64,000 nucleotides of DNA from Algimonas ampicilliniresistens. GTDB lineage: Bacteria > Pseudomonadota > Alphaproteobacteria > Caulobacterales > Maricaulaceae. The DNA lies in contig NZ_BSNK01000001.1 in the NCBI RefSeq assembly GCF_030159955.1, positions 806,001 to 870,000 on the forward strand, given 5' to 3'. Below, piece by piece: positions 1 to 8,394 of the stretch. The position numbers and the translations under genes are program-made. The notes under the pieces are model-generated. The model saw only the letters and a list, made by a program, of their open reading frames with translations, was not told the origin of the DNA and ran no database searches. Every line of letters begins with the position of its first letter. Positions within the stretch are counted from its first letter, which is position 1.

Positions 1-1
1 G

Positions 2-286
2 GTTCACCGGGCCGTTGGGACAGCGGCGGGCTTCGGCCTCGCAATTGCGATCCCTGCAACAATCGGGTTTGTTTTGTCTGGTTTGGAGGTTGTTGGACGA
101 CCCCCAACCTCACTCGGTTACGTCAATCTGGCTGGGTTTGCGCTGATTGCGGCGAGTGCTTGGTTCATCGTGCCGTGGGGGACGGCCTTAGCGCACAAGC
201 TCAAAGCTGTCCCGCTTCGGCGTATATTCGGAATTTGCTTAGCGCTCGTCGCCCTCAATATGGCGCGCAAGACCGGGCTATTCTAG
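2..286 (+). CDS. TauE/SafE family sulfite exporter-like permease (C-terminal part)
   Basis: The reading frame is open from the left edge of the window, so the start lies outside it; 94 residues remain. The visible part has two hydrophobic stretches, a glycine-rich AVGTAAGFGLAIAIP segment and the 'GYVNLAGF' segment typical of the second repeat half of TauE/SafE (TSUP) permeases, which move anions such as sulfite or organosulfonates across the inner membrane. Substrate cannot be told. Its stop overlaps the 3' end of the convergent protease gene by 4 bp. The family call rests on this fragment only. Confidence 0.7.
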   Translation, partial: VHRAVGTAAGFGLAIAIPATIGFVLSGLEVVGRPPTSLGYVNLAGFALIAASAWFIVPWGTALAHKLKAVPLRRIFGICLALVALNMARKTGLF

Positions 287-807
287 CGGCGTAGGATAAG
301 TTGATTGGGGGTGGCTTCGACCTTCTGGAGTTGACCAAGAAAGCTCATACCGAGCAGCGACACATGCAGGCCCTCGGGTAGCACCACGGCAGAGACGTTT
401 TGGACGCGCACGCCCCCAATTTGGACGTGTTTGAGCGTTACGGCTGCTGCCATTGTGCGTCCGTTGGCTGTATCCACGGGACGGTCATAGATGAGGCTAC
501 GGACATTAATGCCTGCGCGGCGCGCATCCTCTAACGTCAGGGCAACGACTGATGCACCTGTATCGATGAGAAATTTGACGGATCCGGAATTGACCCGGGC
601 TTGTGTGTAAAACTGCCCATTCGTCCGTGGGATCGACACGACAGACGCGCTGGTTGGCTGATGAATTTTTGGTGGTTCAACGACCTTGCTCTCGACCTCG
701 CTCTCAACTGGAACAGCGGCGGCATCGGACTTCTCTGCGATGTAATAGGTTCCGCCGACGGAGACAGCGATAACAAGGGCAGCTTGGAAGAGAAGTGACG
801 GTGACAT
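283..807 (-). CDS. clan AA retropepsin-like aspartic protease, TIGR02281 type
   Basis: A 174-residue protein with one N-terminal hydrophobic segment (about residues 4-22), a low-complexity acidic linker to about residue 50, and a single retropepsin-like domain. The catalytic motif is 'FLIDTGAS' with Asp82, followed by the family's C-terminal 'VSLLGMSFL' block. Bacterial members carry one Asp-Thr/Ser-Gly motif and probably act as homodimers; here the N-terminal segment predicts membrane anchoring with the protease domain in the periplasm. The substrate is unknown. It is convergent with the TauE-like gene. Start chosen at the ATG just before the hydrophobic segment. Confidence 0.8.
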   Translation of the reverse strand: MSPSLLFQAALVIAVSVGGTYYIAEKSDAAAVPVESEVESKVVEPPKIHQPTSASVVSIPRTNGQFYTQARVNSGSVKFLIDTGASVVALTLEDARRAGINVRSLIYDRPVDTANGRTMAAAVTLKHVQIGGVRVQNVSAVVLPEGLHVSLLGMSFLGQLQKVEATPNQLILRR

Positions 808-936
808 GGGCGCAATCTAGCCCGACGGGGTTAAATCGACCGAAATGAACAGAATTAAAGAGCCCTTACTAAGCTGCGATGCACTGTCACAGTATTTTGC
901 GGTGACGGTTGGGACGAACAGTTCTATGGCGCTGTT

Positions 937-1899
937 ATGACGGATTCCCGGCCATTCGATGATGTGCGCGCACTCGCTGCGTCTGTCCCTGAACGCGACT
1001 CAAAGCTCTATGAAGGTTTAATGGCGCGGTCGGATGGTTTGGGTCGAAACCTGCGCCCGCTAGGCTCACTGGCAAGCCCATTGGCACGGATCGCATCTGT
1101 GCAGGGTGAGGTGGCCCCTCGTTTAGCCCGCCCGCTCGTTGCGGTTTTCACGGGCAGCCACGGGACGATGACCGACGCGCCAGCGCAAACAGCTATTCGT
1201 GTCGCCAACCTGTCCAGTGGATCTGCTGCCGTTCGCGGCGCGGCGCAAGCTGCGGGGGCGGCCTTCAAGGTCTATGAATTTGGCAACGATCATCCATCTG
1301 CCGACTATCGTGAGGGTCCGTCTCTGTCAGAGCATGATTGTGCGGGTGCGGTGGCGTTCGGCATGGAAGTTGTTGCAGAGGGCGCCGAGGTGATTGTGCT
1401 CGGCAATGCCGGGTTCGGCTCCGCCACTGCCGCCGCCGCTATGGCGCGCAGCCTGTTTGGCGGCGCGGCAGATTATTGGGCGGGCGGATCTGGCGAAAAA
1501 GCGAAGGTCCGGATTGAAACCGTTGCAAAAGGCGCCCGCACAAATTCTGACCTCCTATCAGACCCACTTAACATTCTGCGCGCCTTTGGCGGTCGCGATT
1601 TAGCCGGAACAGTCGGTGCGATCTTGGCCTGTGCACATCAGCGTATTCCGGTCATCCTCGATGGCTATGTGGTTTGCGCGGCCGCAGCGGTTGTCCATGC
1701 TCTCAATCCGGATGCGGTGGCGCATTGTTTAGCGGGTCACGTGACAGCCGAACCTGCACACCAAGCCTTGCTCGACCGGATGGACTTAGAGCCTGTTCTT
1801 GATCTTGGCATTAATATTGGTGACGGCACGGGTGGAACTTTGGCGCTCAGCCTGCTGCAGTCGGCCAGCGCAGGTTTGGGAACCCTCGGCACGACTTAA
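937..1899 (+). CDS. CobT-like nicotinate-nucleotide--dimethylbenzimidazole phosphoribosyltransferase family protein, active site altered
   Basis: 320 residues. The C-terminal half fits CobT: 'LAGHVTAEPAHQALLDRMDL' and then 'PVLDLGINIGDGTGG' before the final helix. CobT transfers phosphoribose from nicotinate mononucleotide to dimethylbenzimidazole for the lower ligand of cobalamin. Two signatures are changed: the usual glycine-glutamate-GTG block, which carries the general-base Glu in characterised CobT, has Asp296, and the 'EMGIGNTT' block reads 'NAGFGSAT' (Asn157, Ser162). No other cobalamin gene is nearby and no cobalamin riboswitch is seen upstream. It may be a divergent but active CobT or a repurposed paralogue, so I give no gene symbol. 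Confidence 0.7.
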   Translation: MTDSRPFDDVRALAASVPERDSKLYEGLMARSDGLGRNLRPLGSLASPLARIASVQGEVAPRLARPLVAVFTGSHGTMTDAPAQTAIRVANLSSGSAAVRGAAQAAGAAFKVYEFGNDHPSADYREGPSLSEHDCAGAVAFGMEVVAEGAEVIVLGNAGFGSATAAAAMARSLFGGAADYWAGGSGEKAKVRIETVAKGARTNSDLLSDPLNILRAFGGRDLAGTVGAILACAHQRIPVILDGYVVCAAAAVVHALNPDAVAHCLAGHVTAEPAHQALLDRMDLEPVLDLGINIGDGTGGTLALSLLQSASAGLGTLGTT

Positions 1900-1964
1900 A
1901 CTAGGCAAGTATTTGCATCTTGATCGATTATGAGGGTCATGATGACCACTTTTCGGCAAAGAAT

Positions 1965-3020
1965 ATGAGCGTTTTCTCCCATCCAGATTTTGACGATCAT
2001 GAGGCGGTTCACGCCTTTTGCGATCCGTCCTCGGGCCTGAAGGCCTTCATCGCTGTTCATAACACGAATCGTGGTCCGGCGAGCGGCGGGACACGATTCT
2101 GGACCTATGCCAATGATACTGATGCCTTGACCGACGTGCTGCGCCTGTCCCGCGCGATGAGCTACAAAAATGCGATGGCGCAACTGGATATTGGAGGCGG
2201 CAAAGCGGTTGTTCTGCGTCCCGAAGGCGAGTTTGACCGAGAAGCTCTATTTGCGGCCTATGGCCGTGCCATTGAGAGCATCGGCGGAACCTACATCACA
2301 GCAGAAGATGTCGGCGTGTCTCCAGCTGACATGGCGGTCATCAAAACCCAGACGGATTATGTCGCAGGTCTAACAGATGGTGAAAATGCGTCGGGCGACC
2401 CATCGCCCATCACAGCGGATGGTGTGTTCCGGGGCATTAAAGTCGCCGCCAGTCGAGCCTATGGATCAACAGATCTCGCGGGACGACACGTCGCGGTTCA
2501 AGGTCTCGGACATGTTGGATATGCGTTGGCTGAGCATTTGGCGGCAGCTGGCGCTATTCTTATGGTGGCCGATATTAATGAGGCTGTGCTGGCGAAGGCA
2601 GAATCCGAATTGGACGCAATTATCGTCTCGCCTGAGAAGATCCATGCGGCTGATGTGGATATATTTGCGCCATGCGCGCTTGGCGGGGCCGTGAATGCGG
2701 ACACGCTTCCGGAGATTAAAGCGAGCATTGTTGCGGGCGCGGCCAATAATCAATTGCGGAGCCCTGACATGGCTGATGCGCTCAAACAGCGCGGGATTCT
2801 CTATGCGCCGGACTTCGTTATCAATGCGGGCGGGATCATCAATGTCGCCGCAGAAGTGTCCGGGCATTATGATCCGGCCTGGGTGACAGGAAAGCTGGAT
2901 CAGTTGGAAGACAGTTTAGCTGAAGTGTTTGATCGGGCTGCCGCTGAAGACCGCACCACAGCTGACGTCGCCGGTGAAATGGCCCGCCAGCGCATGGCCG
3001 CTATTCGCCAGTGGCGTTGA
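1965..3020 (+). CDS. Glu/Leu/Phe/Val dehydrogenase family, leucine-dehydrogenase type
   Basis: 351 residues from the ATG at 1965. This start is preferred over a TTG at 1920 because 'MSVFSHPDFDDHE' matches the normal start of leucine dehydrogenases. The substrate-domain glycine block is 'GPASGGTRFW', the catalytic-lysine segment is 'AMAQLDIGGGKAVV', and the NAD-binding motif is 'VAVQGLGHVGYALAEHLAAAGA'-like in the Rossmann half. The family oxidatively deaminates branched-chain or aromatic amino acids with NAD+ in the cytosol. Leucine or valine is the likely substrate, but specificity is not decided by what is visible. It follows the CobT-like gene by 65 bp and may be cotranscribed. Confidence 0.85.
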   Translation: MSVFSHPDFDDHEAVHAFCDPSSGLKAFIAVHNTNRGPASGGTRFWTYANDTDALTDVLRLSRAMSYKNAMAQLDIGGGKAVVLRPEGEFDREALFAAYGRAIESIGGTYITAEDVGVSPADMAVIKTQTDYVAGLTDGENASGDPSPITADGVFRGIKVAASRAYGSTDLAGRHVAVQGLGHVGYALAEHLAAAGAILMVADINEAVLAKAESELDAIIVSPEKIHAADVDIFAPCALGGAVNADTLPEIKASIVAGAANNQLRSPDMADALKQRGILYAPDFVINAGGIINVAAEVSGHYDPAWVTGKLDQLEDSLAEVFDRAAAEDRTTADVAGEMARQRMAAIRQWR

Positions 3021-3073
3021 CATAGAGCGCCAGACTCGCACTGTCGCCTCTCACTGCTTGGGAGGGCCGCTCA

Positions 3074-3493
3074 ATGGACAGTTCAACATTTCTTTCCCCC
3101 GTCATCGCTCTGATCATCTGGTCATTGCTGATTTGGGCGGTTCTATATTTACGACGAATTCCCGCGATGCAGGCGGCCAAAATTGCGCCCGACACAGCCA
3201 AATCACCGAATGGAGATTGGAAGTCGAAACTGCCGCTCAAGGTCGAAGCTGCGGCACATAATTATAACCACCTAATGGAGCAGCCGACCATCTTCTACGC
3301 GTTCATGTTCTGGGCGGCGATTACGGGCGCAGCCACGGCGATGATTTTATATTTAGCGTGGGCTTATGTCGGTCTGCGTGTCCTGCACAGTTTCATTCAA
3401 GTCTCAACCGGTCCTGTCATGGTGCGGTTCGGTGTTTTCTCAGTTTCGACTTTATGTCTCATCGGCATGGTCATCCTGGCGCTTCTTAACTAG
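3074..3493 (+). CDS. MAPEG family membrane protein
   Basis: 139 residues with four predicted membrane helices, the length and layout of bacterial MAPEG (membrane-associated, eicosanoid and glutathione metabolism) proteins. The conserved 'NYNHLMEQPT' motif is at residues 63-72, between helices 1 and 2. In characterised members this region helps bind glutathione; bacterial homologues are mostly of unknown function, some with glutathione transferase or peroxidase activity. A Shine-Dalgarno-like GGAGGG (3061-3066) precedes the start. The following DUF1330 gene begins 10 bp after the stop, so the two probably share a transcript. Confidence 0.85.
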   Translation: MDSSTFLSPVIALIIWSLLIWAVLYLRRIPAMQAAKIAPDTAKSPNGDWKSKLPLKVEAAAHNYNHLMEQPTIFYAFMFWAAITGAATAMILYLAWAYVGLRVLHSFIQVSTGPVMVRFGVFSVSTLCLIGMVILALLN

Positions 3494-3502
3494 GAATCCC
3501 TC

Positions 3503-3803
3503 ATGTCAGTTGTCATTATTGCTCTTCTCGATTTCATCGATGTGGCTGAGTACAAGAAATATACGGAACTGGCCGGGCCGATCTTCGCCCGTGAGGGTGT
3601 CAAGCTGATCGTCAATGATGATGCGCCGCTGTCTCTCACACCCGGCATGGAAATGGATAAGGTTGTCGTGATGGAGTTTCGCGACGACGCCCATATGGCC
3701 GGTTTTTTTCAGTCTGCCTGATTATCAGGCCGCTCAGCTTCACCGGGATAAAGGCGTTAAGATGCGTACTGTGAAGACCCAGCGTTTCGAAATGCCAAAC
3801 TAG
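3503..3803 (+). pseudogene. DUF1330 family protein interrupted by a frameshift
   Basis: The first frame encodes 72 residues starting 'MSVVIIALLDFIDVAEYKKY', an N-terminal DUF1330 half (small dimeric alpha+beta barrel), and then stops at 3719-3721. The rest of the domain ('SLPDYQAAQLHRDKGVKMR' to 'RFEMPN') is intact in another frame and ends with TAG at 3801-3803. The break falls in a run of seven T (3703-3709). Removing one T restores a 99-codon gene of normal family length. It is either a real homopolymer frameshift or a sequencing error; the intact downstream half argues that any loss is very recent. Confidence 0.75.
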
Positions 3804-3853
3804 CTCACGCGATCGGGATTTCCTGCCAAATCAAACTCATGTTAGTCGAGCTT

Positions 3854-4342
3854 ATGCGTACACTTTTCATCGCCCTATCTATTGCTTTGACGGCCTGCGC
3901 CACGCCCGGCTTTGCCGAGGAGGCGCATTCCGAATCTCATAACGAACCGCGACCTTTTGAAACCGACAGAGACGCTCAGGCAGATGTCGATGCGGCCTTA
4001 GAGCGTGCGACGGAGCGCGGGACCAAGGCGCTGATCGTGATGGGGGCAAATTGGTGTCATGACAGCCGTGGTTTAGCGACCGTGTTTGAGATGCCTGAAA
4101 CGGCCCAGTTGATCGCCGATAATTACGAACTTGTCTGGGTCGATGTGGGGTTCAAGGTTCTGAACCAAGATGTAGCGAAACGTTTTGGTCTTGAGGGCAC
4201 GCCCGGTACGCCGACGGTCATTGTCGCGCGCGCCGATGGAACGATCATGAACCTTGAGGATGCGCCAACGTGGCGGAACGCCTACTCCCGAAAGCCGGAA
4301 GACATTCATCAGTATTTTGTTGAGATGGCCGCCAGAGAATAA
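3854..4342 (+). CDS. exported thioredoxin-fold protein with WCHDS motif
   Basis: 162 residues from 3854, with an alternative ATG at 3839. An N-terminal signal segment, 'MRTLFIALSIALTAC', ends in a lipobox-like LTAC, so it may be a lipoprotein; cleavage after 'GFA' is the alternative. The thioredoxin-like domain (about residues 40-155) carries 'GANWCHDS' with Cys68 at the nucleophile position and no second cysteine, then a cis-Pro region 'GTPGTPTVIV'. A WCHDS-type site cannot form the usual intramolecular disulfide, so classic thioredoxin activity is unlikely. A role in envelope thiol chemistry is inference. Confidence 0.7.
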   Translation: MRTLFIALSIALTACATPGFAEEAHSESHNEPRPFETDRDAQADVDAALERATERGTKALIVMGANWCHDSRGLATVFEMPETAQLIADNYELVWVDVGFKVLNQDVAKRFGLEGTPGTPTVIVARADGTIMNLEDAPTWRNAYSRKPEDIHQYFVEMAARE

Positions 4343-4369
4343 CGCCGCGCATAGCGGGAGGGGACGCCT

Positions 4370-5047
4370 ATGTTTATTGGTCACTACGGACCTGCCGTTT
4401 ATGACGTGCTACGGTCGGGTAAGGTCAAACTCTGGCATGCTTTCCTAGCGGTGCAGGCGATGGATATTGTCTTCTGTATTCTGGCGCTGTTCGGACTTGA
4501 GGGGGCGGCCTCTCTCGTCGACGGTAATCTCGTCTTTGATATCCCTTGGTCGCACTCCCTGATTAGTGCTGTCATCATCGCCTCCGTTACGGCGTCGATC
4601 TTTCATGTGCTGACGGGTCGCGGCAGTATGAAGGGTTATTGGATCATCTGGCTTTTGGCATTTTCGCATTGGCCACTCGACTGGCTGGTTCATCGCCCTG
4701 ACTTACCGCTCTATCCGGGTGGAGACTGGATGATGGGGCTGTCACTCTGGAATTTCGCTTGGCCCACTTACATTCTTGAAGTCGTTATGCTGGGAACGGC
4801 CATTGCGCTTTGGCTGGCCAAAACAAGCGGGCCGCGATGGACCGCGTTTGGGGCTTGGGTTTTCGTCGCGCTTCTGTCGATGCTGCAATTCTTTTCGATC
4901 ACCAAAACGACGCTCGATCTGCAAGCTGGGACTCTCGACCTTGCTGCCATGCCAAGTGGTGTACCGTTTGCCGTGTCAGGGATGTTATTTTACGCGATTG
5001 CCGCCGGATGGATCGGATGGTTGGAAAGCAAGCGACGCTACAGTTGA
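4370..5047 (+). CDS. integral membrane protein, function unknown
   Basis: 225 residues with about seven hydrophobic segments. It starts 'MFIGHYGPAVYDVL', and the motifs 'PWSHSLI' and 'FSHWPLDWLVHRPDLPL' carry conserved histidines and aspartate. This pattern is seen in a widespread family of uncharacterised bacterial membrane proteins, distantly reminiscent of the YdjM-type metal-dependent membrane hydrolases. The H/D motifs suggest metal binding, but no function is assigned. The start is 27 bp after the thioredoxin-like gene. Its last 10 bp overlap the convergent dinB gene. Confidence 0.75.
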   Translation: MFIGHYGPAVYDVLRSGKVKLWHAFLAVQAMDIVFCILALFGLEGAASLVDGNLVFDIPWSHSLISAVIIASVTASIFHVLTGRGSMKGYWIIWLLAFSHWPLDWLVHRPDLPLYPGGDWMMGLSLWNFAWPTYILEVVMLGTAIALWLAKTSGPRWTAFGAWVFVALLSMLQFFSITKTTLDLQAGTLDLAAMPSGVPFAVSGMLFYAIAAGWIGWLESKRRYS

Positions 5048-6354
5048 TCGTCGCGAATTTTACCGGGCAGGGATGTTGCGGACGACTGTTTGCCTTTGGC
5101 CAATCTGAGCCCGCGCCCGGTCTGCACGGCATCCGTACCAAATTTTGCTCGGGCTAGGTCGGACGCACGTTCCGCTGCGCCTCGTTTGGCAGCTTTGAGG
5201 TCCAGTAAGTCGGCGGAGTCACCGACAGGCGCGCTGAGCGCACTTATGCCGGCCCCAATCAGGCGGTAGGCGCCCCCTTTCGCTTCACTTTCGAGCAATG
5301 GCTCTAAGCTCCGAAACAAGGCGTCAGCGAGCTGAATAGGCTGGCTGAGCGTGCGGCGACGCGTGATTGATTTGAACCGAGCCGTTTTGAGCTTCAACGT
5401 CACGACTGAGCCGGCTAAATCCTTTGCTTTGCTGCGATCCGCCGTTTTGAGGCAGACCTGCCAGAGCTTGTCTTTCAATGCTTCCAGGTCGCTAATGTCA
5501 TCGGAAAAAGTTGTCTCAGCACTGATCGATTTGCGCTCATGGCGGGGATTGACGCGGCGATGGTCTTCGCCGCGTGATAAACGGGCAAGCCTAAGGCCGT
5601 GATCGCCAAACTTTTCGGCCAGCCGCTTATCGGACCAATTTCGTACATCGGCGATTGTTCTAAGACCTGAGCGTTCGAGTTTGGCGGCGAAGGCCGGGCC
5701 AATGCCATAAATGAAGCCCACAGATTGTCGCCCCAAGAAGTCCATCGCATCCTCTCGACCAAGCACGGCAAACCCGTTCGGCTTGTCGAGGTCTGACGCC
5801 GTCTTGGCGAGGAACTTGTTATAAGAGAGCCCGACAGACACCGTCACACCGATCTCCTCAGTGATGCGGTTCTGCAGTCTGATCAAGCTTTGCGCGGGAC
5901 TCCGTCCATGTAATCGCGCCGTTCCAGTCAGGTCGAGAAACGCCTCATCAATCGAGAGGGGCTCCACCAGCGGGGTCAATTCGTTCATGAGCGCCCGGAT
6001 GCGTCGTCCTTCTATGGCGTATTTATCCATACTGCCTTTGACGACGACAAGATCAGGGCAGAGGGCAAGCGCCTTGAACATCGGCATAGCGGATCGGATG
6101 CCGTAAATCCGCGCGTGGTAGCAAGCGGCAGAGACAACGCCGCGCCGCCCACCGCCAACGACAACCGGTTTATCGCGTAGGCTGGGATTATCGCGCTTCT
6201 CAACTGAGGCGTAGAAGGCATCACAATCGACATGGGCAATTGAGAGCGTGTTCAGCTCTGGATGGGTGAGCGTTCGTGTGCCGCCGCACACCTCGCAGCG
6301 CCCGTGGCTGGTCTGCTCAGTGCCGCAATCCCGACATAGAATAGGGTCAAGCAT
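5038..6354 (-). CDS. dinB: DNA polymerase IV (Y-family translesion polymerase)
   Basis: 438 residues from the ATG at 6354; a TTG at 6375 would add seven. An N-terminal zinc-ribbon-like segment ('CRDCG' and 'CEVCG') precedes the polymerase domain, a known variant of DinB. Catalytic acidic residues lie in 'AHVDCDAFYASVEKRDNP' and 'LSIDEAFLDL'. The helix-hairpin-helix region is 'GIGPAFAAKLERSG', and the little-finger domain follows. The enzyme performs error-prone bypass synthesis in the SOS response. A GTTC-N7-GTTC LexA box lies 42 bp upstream of this start, so regulation by LexA is expected. Confidence 0.93.
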   Translation of the reverse strand: MLDPILCRDCGTEQTSHGRCEVCGGTRTLTHPELNTLSIAHVDCDAFYASVEKRDNPSLRDKPVVVGGGRRGVVSAACYHARIYGIRSAMPMFKALALCPDLVVVKGSMDKYAIEGRRIRALMNELTPLVEPLSIDEAFLDLTGTARLHGRSPAQSLIRLQNRITEEIGVTVSVGLSYNKFLAKTASDLDKPNGFAVLGREDAMDFLGRQSVGFIYGIGPAFAAKLERSGLRTIADVRNWSDKRLAEKFGDHGLRLARLSRGEDHRRVNPRHERKSISAETTFSDDISDLEALKDKLWQVCLKTADRSKAKDLAGSVVTLKLKTARFKSITRRRTLSQPIQLADALFRSLEPLLESEAKGGAYRLIGAGISALSAPVGDSADLLDLKAAKRGAAERASDLARAKFGTDAVQTGRGLRLAKGKQSSATSLPGKIRDDQL

Positions 6355-6396
6355 ATGAGAGGAGGCGCGAGGCAAGATTTAGGAACTCATTAAAAT

Positions 6397-6411
6397 GTTC
6401 ATGATATGTTC
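6397..6411 (-). promoter_or_regulatory. LexA (SOS) box upstream of dinB
   Basis: The sequence is GTTC, seven bases, GTTC, exactly the alphaproteobacterial LexA consensus (direct repeat, unlike the CTG-N10-CAG box of Enterobacteria). It sits directly upstream of dinB, a standard SOS gene, in the divergent interval with divK. Confidence 0.8.
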
Positions 6412-6582
6412 CAGTTTGGGCAGACCAGCATGGTTAAGTCAAGCTGAAGGCTGGTTCCACGGTTCCTTAAGGATGGTCTGGCAGGAAGTGACAGGTCAAA
6501 CAAGACGCGGGCCCGTTGTGATCCCATAAGGAGAGCAGCGAGAGATCGGCGCCACAGGTGATGGGAAGAAATGCTACAAGTC

Positions 6583-6954
6583 ATGCCAAAGAAGGTCCTA
6601 ATCGTTGAAGACAATGAGCTGAACATGAAACTGTTCAGTGATCTGCTCGACGCACATGGATATGATGTCCGTCAGACCCGCGAAGGTCTTAAGGCGATTT
6701 CTATCGCCAAGGAATTCGAGCCCGATCTGATTCTTATGGACATTCAATTGCCAGAAGTATCCGGCCTTGAAGTCACCAAATGGCTCAAAGACGATACCAC
6801 CTTATCCGGTATCCCCGTCGTCGCTGTGACGGCCTTCGCCATGAAGGGCGACGAGAAACGGATCCGCGATGGTGGTTGCGTTGGCTATATCGCCAAGCCG
6901 ATCACGGTCAGCAGTTTCCTAGCGACTGTTCGCAAATATAGCCAAGCGGCTTAG
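6583..6954 (+). CDS. divK: single-domain response regulator DivK
   Basis: 123 residues from the ATG at 6583, preferred over 6571 because the family starts 'M(P/T)[16 protein letters not shown]'. It is a CheY-like receiver alone, with phosphoacceptor Asp53 in '[10 protein letters not shown]', Lys in 'YIAKPI' and the DivK-specific 'TREGL' and 'AFAMKGDE' blocks. In Caulobacter, DivK carries the PleC/DivJ phosphosignal to CckA through DivL and so controls CtrA and asymmetric division. pleD starts 11 bp after the stop, giving the conserved divK-pleD operon. No convincing CtrA box (TTAA-N7-TTAA) is seen upstream. Confidence 0.95.
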   Translation: MPKKVLIVEDNELNMKLFSDLLDAHGYDVRQTREGLKAISIAKEFEPDLILMDIQLPEVSGLEVTKWLKDDTTLSGIPVVAVTAFAMKGDEKRIRDGGCVGYIAKPITVSSFLATVRKYSQAA

Positions 6955-6965
6955 GCGACCGATCG

Positions 6966-8336
6966 ATGTCCGCGCGCATCCTTGTTGTCGATGACCTCGC
7001 GCCCAACAGGAACTTGTTGGACGTCAAACTCTCCGCCGAATATTACGATGTCCTGACAGCCGAAAGCGGTGAAGAAGCCCTCGAAATCGCCGCGAAAGAA
7101 CGGCTCGACCTTATCTTGATGGACGCCATGATGCCGGGCGGCATGGACGGGTTTGAGGCCTGTCGTCAGCTTAAGTCCAATCCTGCCCTCTACCACATCC
7201 CTGTCATTATGGTGACCGCGCTTGAAGAGACGAAGGACCGGATTCGCGGTCTGGAGGCGGGCGCAGACGATTTTATCACCAAGCCCATTGATGATTTCAA
7301 TCTGAATGCCCGTGTCCGGTCGCTGTTGCGGCTGAAGATGACTACAGACCAGTTAATGTCCCATACGGGTCATACGGCGGAAAACTGCCGACCCATGTTC
7401 GACAAAATTCAAGGGCGGGCGGGCCGGATTCTGCTGATCGGTGATGAAGGCGGGCAACCTCAAAAGGTTGCTGGCATGATCGGGGATACGCATGAGGCGA
7501 TTATCGAAACCGATCCGGTTGAGGCGCTCCGAAAGGCCAAGTCCGGAATTGATCTGGTTGTTGTCAGTCTTGTGGCCAAATCTTTTGACGGGCTGAGAGT
7601 CTGCGCGTCGATGCGATTCGCGTCAGAGACGCGGGACATACCGATCTTGGCCATTGGTGATCCAGACGATCAATCCTGTTTTGTCCGGGCCTTCGATATT
7701 GGAGTGAATGATTCCGTCATGCGTCCGGTCGAATCACAAGAAGTGCGTGCGCGCGTGAACACGCTTCTGCGCCGAAAATTCTATGCAGATTCGCTGCGAG
7801 AGAATTTCAACGAAGATCTAGAAATGGTGATTTCTGATCCTTTGACAGGATTAGGAAATCGCCGATTCTTTGATCGACAAGTTGATCCGCTCTTTGAAGC
7901 GTTGAACGCTGAGGGGACAAATTTCTCGATTATGGTGTTCGACATCGACCACTTTAAACGGGTTAACGATATTCTCGGTCACGATATGGGCGATCAGATT
8001 CTCAAGGAAGTCGCGGCACGCATCGTAACCAATATGCGGGCTATCGACATCGTGTCGCGATATGGCGGCGAAGAATTCATGATCGCGATGCCGGAAACCA
8101 CTGAATTGGACGCGTTTCAAGCGGCAGAGCGGGTTCGGGCTTTTATGGCGGGAACACCCATCTTCGTCGAAGGGCAGGCTCTGTCGATCACGATGAGCTG
8201 TGGCGTGGCGCAAGTGGTTCGAGGGGAGCAGTTGCGAGACGTGTTCCGCCGCGCCGACTCGGCCCTCTATCAAGCGAAACGAACCGGCCGGAACCGGGTT
8301 GAGGCCGCTTCAGCCAATCAGGCTGCCGCTGCTTAA
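6966..8336 (+). CDS. pleD: diguanylate cyclase response regulator PleD
   Basis: 456 residues: receiver domain 1 (Asp in 'LILMDAMMP'), a degenerate receiver-like domain 2 (about 150-290), and a GGDEF domain (about 295-450). The active motif is 'RYGGEEF' around residue 367, with the inhibitory RxxD site as 'RAID' ten residues before it, so product inhibition by c-di-GMP is probably kept. PleD makes c-di-GMP at the stalked pole during the swarmer-to-stalked transition. There is one extra glycine in 'MMPGGMDGFE' compared with Caulobacter. A hairpin terminator follows the stop. Confidence 0.95.
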   Translation: MSARILVVDDLAPNRNLLDVKLSAEYYDVLTAESGEEALEIAAKERLDLILMDAMMPGGMDGFEACRQLKSNPALYHIPVIMVTALEETKDRIRGLEAGADDFITKPIDDFNLNARVRSLLRLKMTTDQLMSHTGHTAENCRPMFDKIQGRAGRILLIGDEGGQPQKVAGMIGDTHEAIIETDPVEALRKAKSGIDLVVVSLVAKSFDGLRVCASMRFASETRDIPILAIGDPDDQSCFVRAFDIGVNDSVMRPVESQEVRARVNTLLRRKFYADSLRENFNEDLEMVISDPLTGLGNRRFFDRQVDPLFEALNAEGTNFSIMVFDIDHFKRVNDILGHDMGDQILKEVAARIVTNMRAIDIVSRYGGEEFMIAMPETTELDAFQAAERVRAFMAGTPIFVEGQALSITMSCGVAQVVRGEQLRDVFRRADSALYQAKRTGRNRVEAASANQAAAA

Positions 8337-8349
8337 CGGCCAAAAAAAA

Positions 8350-8373
8350 GCCGCCTTGAAAGGCGGCTCTTCA
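8350..8373. terminator. bidirectional intrinsic terminator between pleD and rpmG
   Basis: A perfect 6-bp G+C stem (8350-8355 with 8362-8367) has a TTGAAA loop, an A-run on the left and a T-rich stretch on the right, so it can serve both converging genes. Confidence 0.85.
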
Positions 8374-8394
8374 TTACAGAATCAGTCAGGCGAT

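Noticed and set aside
808-936. cobalamin riboswitch before the CobT-like gene
   Set aside because: The conserved B12-box is not present.
6412-6582. CtrA box (TTAA-N7-TTAA) in the divK promoter
   Set aside because: Only isolated TTAA half-sites are present, without the spacing.
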